DNA of 64,000 nt from Enoplosus armatus. Its lineage: Eukaryota; Chordata; Actinopteri; Centrarchiformes; Enoplosidae. Positions within the stretch are counted from its first letter, which is position 1; every line of letters starts with the position of its first letter. This document shows positions 59,229 through 64,000 of the stretch, one piece after another. The stretch covers positions 18,645,501 to 18,709,500 of the forward strand of contig NC_092183.1 in assembly GCF_043641665.1 (NCBI RefSeq). The letters run 5' to 3'. The notes below the pieces were generated by a model, which saw nothing but the letters and a program-made list of their open reading frames with translations, was not told the origin of the DNA and did no database searches. The position numbers were made by a program, and so were the translations under genes.

Positions 59229-59335
59229 GTACTTTAATTCAAGAAAGTATTTTTATTGGTTTCAAGAGCTGCTTGCATTGGACAGAAATGAATGCTCAGT
59301 TTCTCATTAAAATGAAATATTGTCATTAAAATATT

Positions 59336-59525
59336 AAGTGCATTTATTCAAGTAAGTACATTATTTGAAGTACTTGTCCTACTTTCCAATTCATGCTACC
59401 TTAGCAGTATATGACATAGTTCAAACTCACAGGGGCCATTTTGCTGCATTATTTTCAATTAGGTACTTGAAGTTTTGTTAATAATACATACAAACTTTTA
59501 CTTAAGAATTTAAATATTTCCTTCA
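59336..59525. repeat. degraded dispersed repeat (ACTTGAGTA/GTACTT family)
   Basis: GTGCATTTATTCAAGTAAGT, then ATTTGAAGTACTTGTCCTAC and TTCATGCTACC, and later ACTTTTACTTAAGAATTTAA, resemble in order a very common percomorph repeat built on TACTTGTACTTTACTTGAGT-like strings. Heavily diverged; boundaries approximate. Confidence 0.45.
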
Positions 59526-60762
59526 TCATCAACTGTATTTTTTTCTACATGTATATTTTAATTTTTCCAGTACATTTTTCAATTTTAAGCAATATAATCA
59601 TATATAATCCTCCTTGTTAATATAAGCCATTGAAACCAACACTAAATCAATCTGCCATGATTTTATCTAAACTGTAGAGCAAACAATTGTTTACTTTAGA
59701 TGCATTAACTTGAAGTCATGCATTAAGCATTATATTTTAGCAACAGAGTTACTTTGATGGATGCTTTGAATGCATGGGCCTATCATTAGGCTGCACTGAA
59801 CACAGCAATGCTTCTCTCCAAATTTCATGTTAATTTGTAAGGGAGTTTTGCACATTTAACTTTTTTAGCCTTCAGCTAGTTGTAACCATACTGTGGTAAT
59901 GATGTATAACTTAACATATGATTTTCATCTGTTTATTTGTTTACTTATTTATTTTTTGCCTTTGGTCAAGATGGCTATCATAGTCAGTGATACTGAATTC
60001 TCCCAGACTCAGTTGTTCATTGGTTAGTTGGGGATACATTTGATTTTTATGACATTCATTAAGTTGATTTTAATAGTTTTTGATTGCTGACTTTAGAACT
60101 CTTAATTAGAATATATTAAAAAGATGATTCTGCAAAGAAAATTAAATCCTTGTATTTCCATAGGAGTGATGTTTTCTGAGGACAGCATGTGTTGCTGGCT
60201 GCTTCAATTTGGAGCTGACTTCTTGCTAATAAATAAATGAAATTAAATAATTGCTTTGACTATAAGTAAAAAATAGGTTAAAGTAAGTCTTCACTGGCTG
60301 TGTAGGAATTATAAGGCAACCTTTATGAGTCACAGCATTCATTGGAGCCAGCACAAACACTGGTGTTGGACTAAGTGTGCTGTTGTGCTACTTGGCAGAG
60401 TTAATAACTCCTCTTTCAAAGAGGAAAAACAGTCATCCCTCTTGATCACTAAAAAAGCTATTCAAAACTACCAAATTGCTCTTAAACTTCACCTCACCAG
60501 TAAATCAGCATTGCCACTTATTTTCACTAAAAAAGAACACATTTTTCATGGCAAGAATTTCAAAAAGTTCAAAACAACTGATATAAAATGAGAAAAGCTG
60601 ATTTCAAGTTTCATAAGATTTGTGTAAAACGCTGTTTGCTTTAAAAACCTTGGTAACACTTATAATGTTGCCCGTGATTTACTGCATAACTTCCCGCAGC
60701 TTGCGGTGTAGCTCCCCGCAACATATTCATTGTATGAATCAATACATATCAAATACTCACCG
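59526..60762. other. very AT-rich intergenic sequence
   Basis: The most AT-rich long stretch of the window. The frame at 60325-60591 is Lys/Ile/Phe-rich as expected from composition. No gene is recognised. Confidence 0.5.
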
Positions 60763-60835
60763 GCAGGGGTGGAGCCAGACGTCGTAAACATTCGCTTAAA
60801 CGTAGGGGGTCCGGGGGCGCTCCCTCTACAGAAAT
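60763..60835. repeat. probable repeat fragment (GGGTCCGGGGG type)
   Basis: GGCAGGGGTGGAGCCAGACG followed by CGTAGGGGGTCCGGGGGCGC is a string type I associate with a widespread teleost transposon-derived repeat. It is an abrupt GC-rich, CpG-rich island within AT-rich sequence, which fits an insertion. Confidence 0.45.
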
Positions 60836-61904
60836 CATCTGATTGGCTTTCTTCTGTATCGATCAGAAGAACAATATTACACCCTTTCTTTGCACTAATA
60901 CAGTATTTTCATGTTCAATCACAATTCATTAGTGAATGCATTTCAGCTTTACATGCTTTTTCTGAATTGTGTAACCAGATTTCTTTGCTTCTCTAGCATG
61001 GGCTACAGATATCAATCCTGTAGGCATGTGTGTGCTTTGGTTTGCGCATGCTGAATTATATACCCTACTGTAAATTTTTATGTTATACCATAATTATATA
61101 TTATCATTTTTGATAGGGACCACAGCATTGTTCATTTACAACCGTTCAACTCTGTTTACCGGTACTGTACCACGTAGGTACCCAGTGCTTACAATAATAC
61201 TACTACTACTAAATTAAGTATCAGGAAGAACCATTAAGTGTTTTATATGTATTGAGTCATACGATGAAATTACAGTGTACAGTGCGGGTGTTACCAGAAC
61301 CTTTTGTGTTACTATATGATAATCCATACAGTCATGGTGCTGTGTAATCCGCTCAGTGCTGACAAAAGCAGGAGAAAACTGCTGCTTTCAGAGCAAAATG
61401 GTGAAACAGGTCACAAACATAATCAATGTAATCATCCTGCATGAGGAGCAACCTCAAGCAGGAGCAATGCTTACGTCTATAAAGCAATTCTGAATGCCAA
61501 AAGGAATCCTCCCAAACTCCCTAGAAACCGCACATACTACTGTATATATAATATTTATATTTGTAATATATAAGTATATTCTGCAGTCATTTCTGTTACT
61601 TACCTGGTGAATGAGCATTTCTATTTAGTTGGACTCCTAAGCTAATACCATGATTCAAGCTAAATAAAGGGCTATGCTGTTTTACTGGGCGCAAGGATTA
61701 CAGTCTTTTCAGTGGGAAGCATCCAGAAGTCCAGTCCAGAAGACAGTCATTCAGCCCATCACTGTTTTCTAACACCATGGTGACTAAAGCTTGTGTACAG
61801 CAGCGCTGTGCAGAGGAGGAGCTGCATTGTTTGCAGTGGCTCATCTCAGCAGCACCCTGGCGACTCTTTCCCCTGAGTGACGCCTGTCAGTGACACTCTA
61901 TCAG
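60836..61904. other. AT-rich intergenic sequence
   Basis: A short TAC repeat lies at about 61199-61210 and a TATATAATATTTATATT patch at 61543-61575. No gene. Confidence 0.5.
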
Positions 61905-62200
61905 CTGCCTACATGCCACCAACACCCTCTCTGCTTCACCTCTCTTTGTGTGCTTTCTCTCTGTTCCTACTATGTACTGTCTTGCCTCCTCCTCTCTCTT
62001 AGGATTGTTTCTCTCCTCTTCTGCTCTCTCTCTGACTCTCCTGCCCTCTGTCTCTTTCTCGCTCCATGTCTACACTCATTCTCCCTCCTCCTGTCTTTCT
62101 ATTCCAAGTGGCTCTCTTTAAAACTCTCCTCCTCCTCCTTTTCCCATATCCTCCTCTCCCCACCTTACTCCTTATCCTAGCTTTTCCTTCCTATTCCCTG
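61905..62200 (+). repeat. pyrimidine-rich low-complexity tract
   Basis: Nearly 300 bp of C/T-dominated top strand (TCTCTC, CCTCCTCC and CTTTCTC strings) without a regular unit. The frame within it (61890-62180) is Leu/Ser-rich and an artefact. Confidence 0.85.
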
Positions 62201-62329
62201 TCTCATGATTAGATAGCATTGGTGTTTGTGCACTGGCTCCCAGTGGACAATCATGTTGTGAGGGTGGGCGAGGGAGGGGTGCGAGGGTTCCATTTTCTAT
62301 TAGAACAAAACATGCCTGTGGGGCCAGCA
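62201..62329. other. spacer
   Basis: Unique sequence, nothing recognised. Confidence 0.5.
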
Positions 62330-62640
62330 GGCATCAAGTGGAAATGCAATCTGGGCCTTTGAGCTGACACCCAGGGTGGGGTAGAGGTGTGGCGCGGGGA
62401 ACAGGGGACGCTGTTGCGTGGTGGGACTCAAGAGTGAATGTTATCGTTCTCGGTAGATCCCAGGCTGCTTCCCCGGGCCCTCTCCCTCCTTCAAACTTGG
62501 ACACCATGGGGAAAACCGGTCCCAGCGGCCTGCAATGAGGAGGGCTAATTCTGAGCATGACGCCCTCTGGCCTTTCCCCGTCTTCATACCCACATGCAAT
62601 GTTCAAAAGTGTTTATTGATCAAGGATCTCTATTTCTTTA
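62330..62640. promoter_or_regulatory. possible regulatory element
   Basis: Unique GC-balanced sequence with CpGs: TGGGCCTTTGAGCTGACACC, ACGCTGTTGCGTGGTGGG, GTTATCGTTCTCGG, GAGGGCTAATTCTGAGC and GTTTATTGATCAAGG. A minus-strand frame (62334-62606) is open but unrecognised. Regulatory role inferred. Confidence 0.32.
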
Positions 62641-62886
62641 AAAATTCTCCATTTATATGACTATGTTATCAGATTCATGGTCATTCTCCACAGCACAGAA
62701 GATAAGTGAGAGGAAATGTGTAGGAAGAGGAAAGAGAAGGACAGACGAAGGGAACATATAGGTGGTTGGTCTCGGCAGGGCTGGTGTGAATGCAGATTGG
62801 GAGTTCCTGGACATGCATAATTCACCACAGGGGAGATAGGAGAGGAGGTGGGTAGGAAGAAAGGGAATAGAAGGTTGGGTGAGTGT
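62641..62886. other. intergenic, purine-rich
   Basis: Irregular GA-rich sequence. No feature. Confidence 0.55.
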
Positions 62887-62960
62887 GAGAGAGAGAGAGA
62901 TGGAGGGAGGGAGGGAGGGAGGGAGGGAAGGAAAGGGGGAGGAAGGAGAAAGAGGAAAAT
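62887..62960 (+). repeat. (GA)n and (GGGA)n purine repeats
   Basis: A GA run (62887-62900), then about seven GGGA units (62902-62930), then GA/GGA-rich sequence. Confidence 0.93.
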
Positions 62961-63056
62961 GAGCAGTGCGTCTCAGGCAGCGTCAGCGTCTACAGTGAGG
63001 AGGTAATTAGGGAGCTGTCACTTGTTCCTGTCAGGCACCACTCCCGCTGAAACATC

Positions 63057-63058
<2 letters not shown>

Positions 63059-63109
<51 letters not shown>
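63059..63109 (+). repeat. long (GT)n microsatellite
   Basis: About 25 uninterrupted GT units. Confidence 0.98.
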
Positions 63110-63112
<3 letters not shown>

Positions 63113-63772
63113 TAGGTTGTTCTTGTGGGGGAGGGCTGAGCTTGTGTATAACTGTGTGTGCACGCGTGTATGTTTGTGAATGCATACGGGGTTGCATGTG
63201 TATATAAATTGTGTGGAGGAGAGTGGGGAGGGTGCGGAGCAAGCTGAATTCAAATGAGACAGAAACACCAGAAGAAAAACAGAATAAAGTAACAGACTCA
63301 CTGCGAGGGAATTGTAATAATGGTGGATAAATATGACTCAGAAGTACACAGCTCAAAGTATTAGAAGAGAGGCGATGGAAAGAAGAAGAACTATCACTCC
63401 AGGTATTTGGACAGGGACAAGGATGGAGAAAGATGTGGATGGATTCAATTTGATAAATGATATTTGTGGACACTCACACACGTGTGCCAAGTCAGGATAA
63501 AAACCAGACAAAACAGCCAAGTGATTTGTTGTGGTAAACATATTCGTATGCATGCATTATTGACACAAGACTCACATATATATACACTCAGCAGCCAGTG
63601 TGTCTCCTGTCACCCCCTTGCATGCCGATTGTAATCTCAAATCAAAATAACAACACACTAATGTTTAAACAGTCTAGTTGTCATGCCAATATGGGCAATG
63701 AGAATGTATTTGACAGATCCTTAAGGTGGAAAGACAGAACATGCTGTAGGTACATAAATACTGACGTATGTG
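63110..63772. other. intergenic sequence
   Basis: Unique sequence with a short ATATATATA string near 63575. No gene is recognised. Confidence 0.5.
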
Positions 63773-63817
63773 ACACACACACACACACACACACCCACAC
63801 ACACACACACACACACA
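63773..63817 (+). repeat. (CA)n microsatellite with one interruption
   Basis: About 22 CA units broken by a CC at about 63795. Confidence 0.96.
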
Positions 63818-64000
63818 TGTGCACAGGCAGTCAGGGAATGTGATGCATGGGTATTTAAAGTTGTGAATGCCTTTATAATCTGCAGCCCCTCAGGAGACAG
63901 TAGCTCACCATATGAGTGAATCAGTGTGGGCCTGTCGGTAGAGTTTTTCTCTGTGACACCGGCACTCATACCACTCACTGGGTGTTCCAATTAAAACCCA
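63818..64000. other. intergenic end of window
   Basis: Unique sequence, nothing recognised. Confidence 0.5.

Overview
The window looks like vertebrate nuclear DNA, most probably from a percomorph teleost fish. The reasons are dense (CA)n/(GT)n microsatellites, mononucleotide runs of 13-15 G or C, fragments of dispersed repeats I recognise as common in percomorph genomes, a LINE-like 3' tail and a TTAA-flanked piggyBac-type MITE. I see no operon structure, ribosome binding sites, compact gene array, rRNA or tRNA. No complete protein-coding gene can be supported. Most open frames are chance frames or run through simple repeats.

The layout is that of a gene-poor regulatory desert. Unique AT-balanced segments of about 100-450 bp, dense in homeodomain-type cores (TAATTA, CAATTA, ATTA), POU octamers and other factor sites, alternate with purine/pyrimidine tracts and microsatellites. 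I mark about 30 of them as candidate conserved noncoding elements (CNEs). They are frequent at 0.7-1.1, 6.3-7.9, 13.9-21.6, 34.9-35.9, 38.9-40.8, 43.1-44.6, 48.9-51.9 and 54.7-58.1 kb. Such density usually marks the flank or an intron of a developmental regulator, but the target gene is not visible here. Conservation cannot be measured from one sequence, so these calls rest on sequence character alone.

Possible transcribed parts are few. (1) A 79-nt near-perfect hairpin at 5697-5775 has the shape of a pre-miRNA. (2) A possible terminal coding exon lies at 33660-33948 and encodes a charged, protein-like peptide. (3) A 138-nt internal exon candidate lies at 59091-59228, with a strong acceptor, a usable donor and one fully open phase-0 frame. 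The family of both peptides is unassigned.

Possible architecture sites are three CTCF-like motifs, at 4034 (+), 30647 (+) and 59205 (-); the outer two are convergent. There is also a full match to the RFX X-box consensus at 27213-27226. Mobile-element remnants are the MITE at 47408-47621, a LINE-like tail near 28.5 kb and several degraded dispersed repeats (22.96, 41.2, 59.3 and 60.8 kb).
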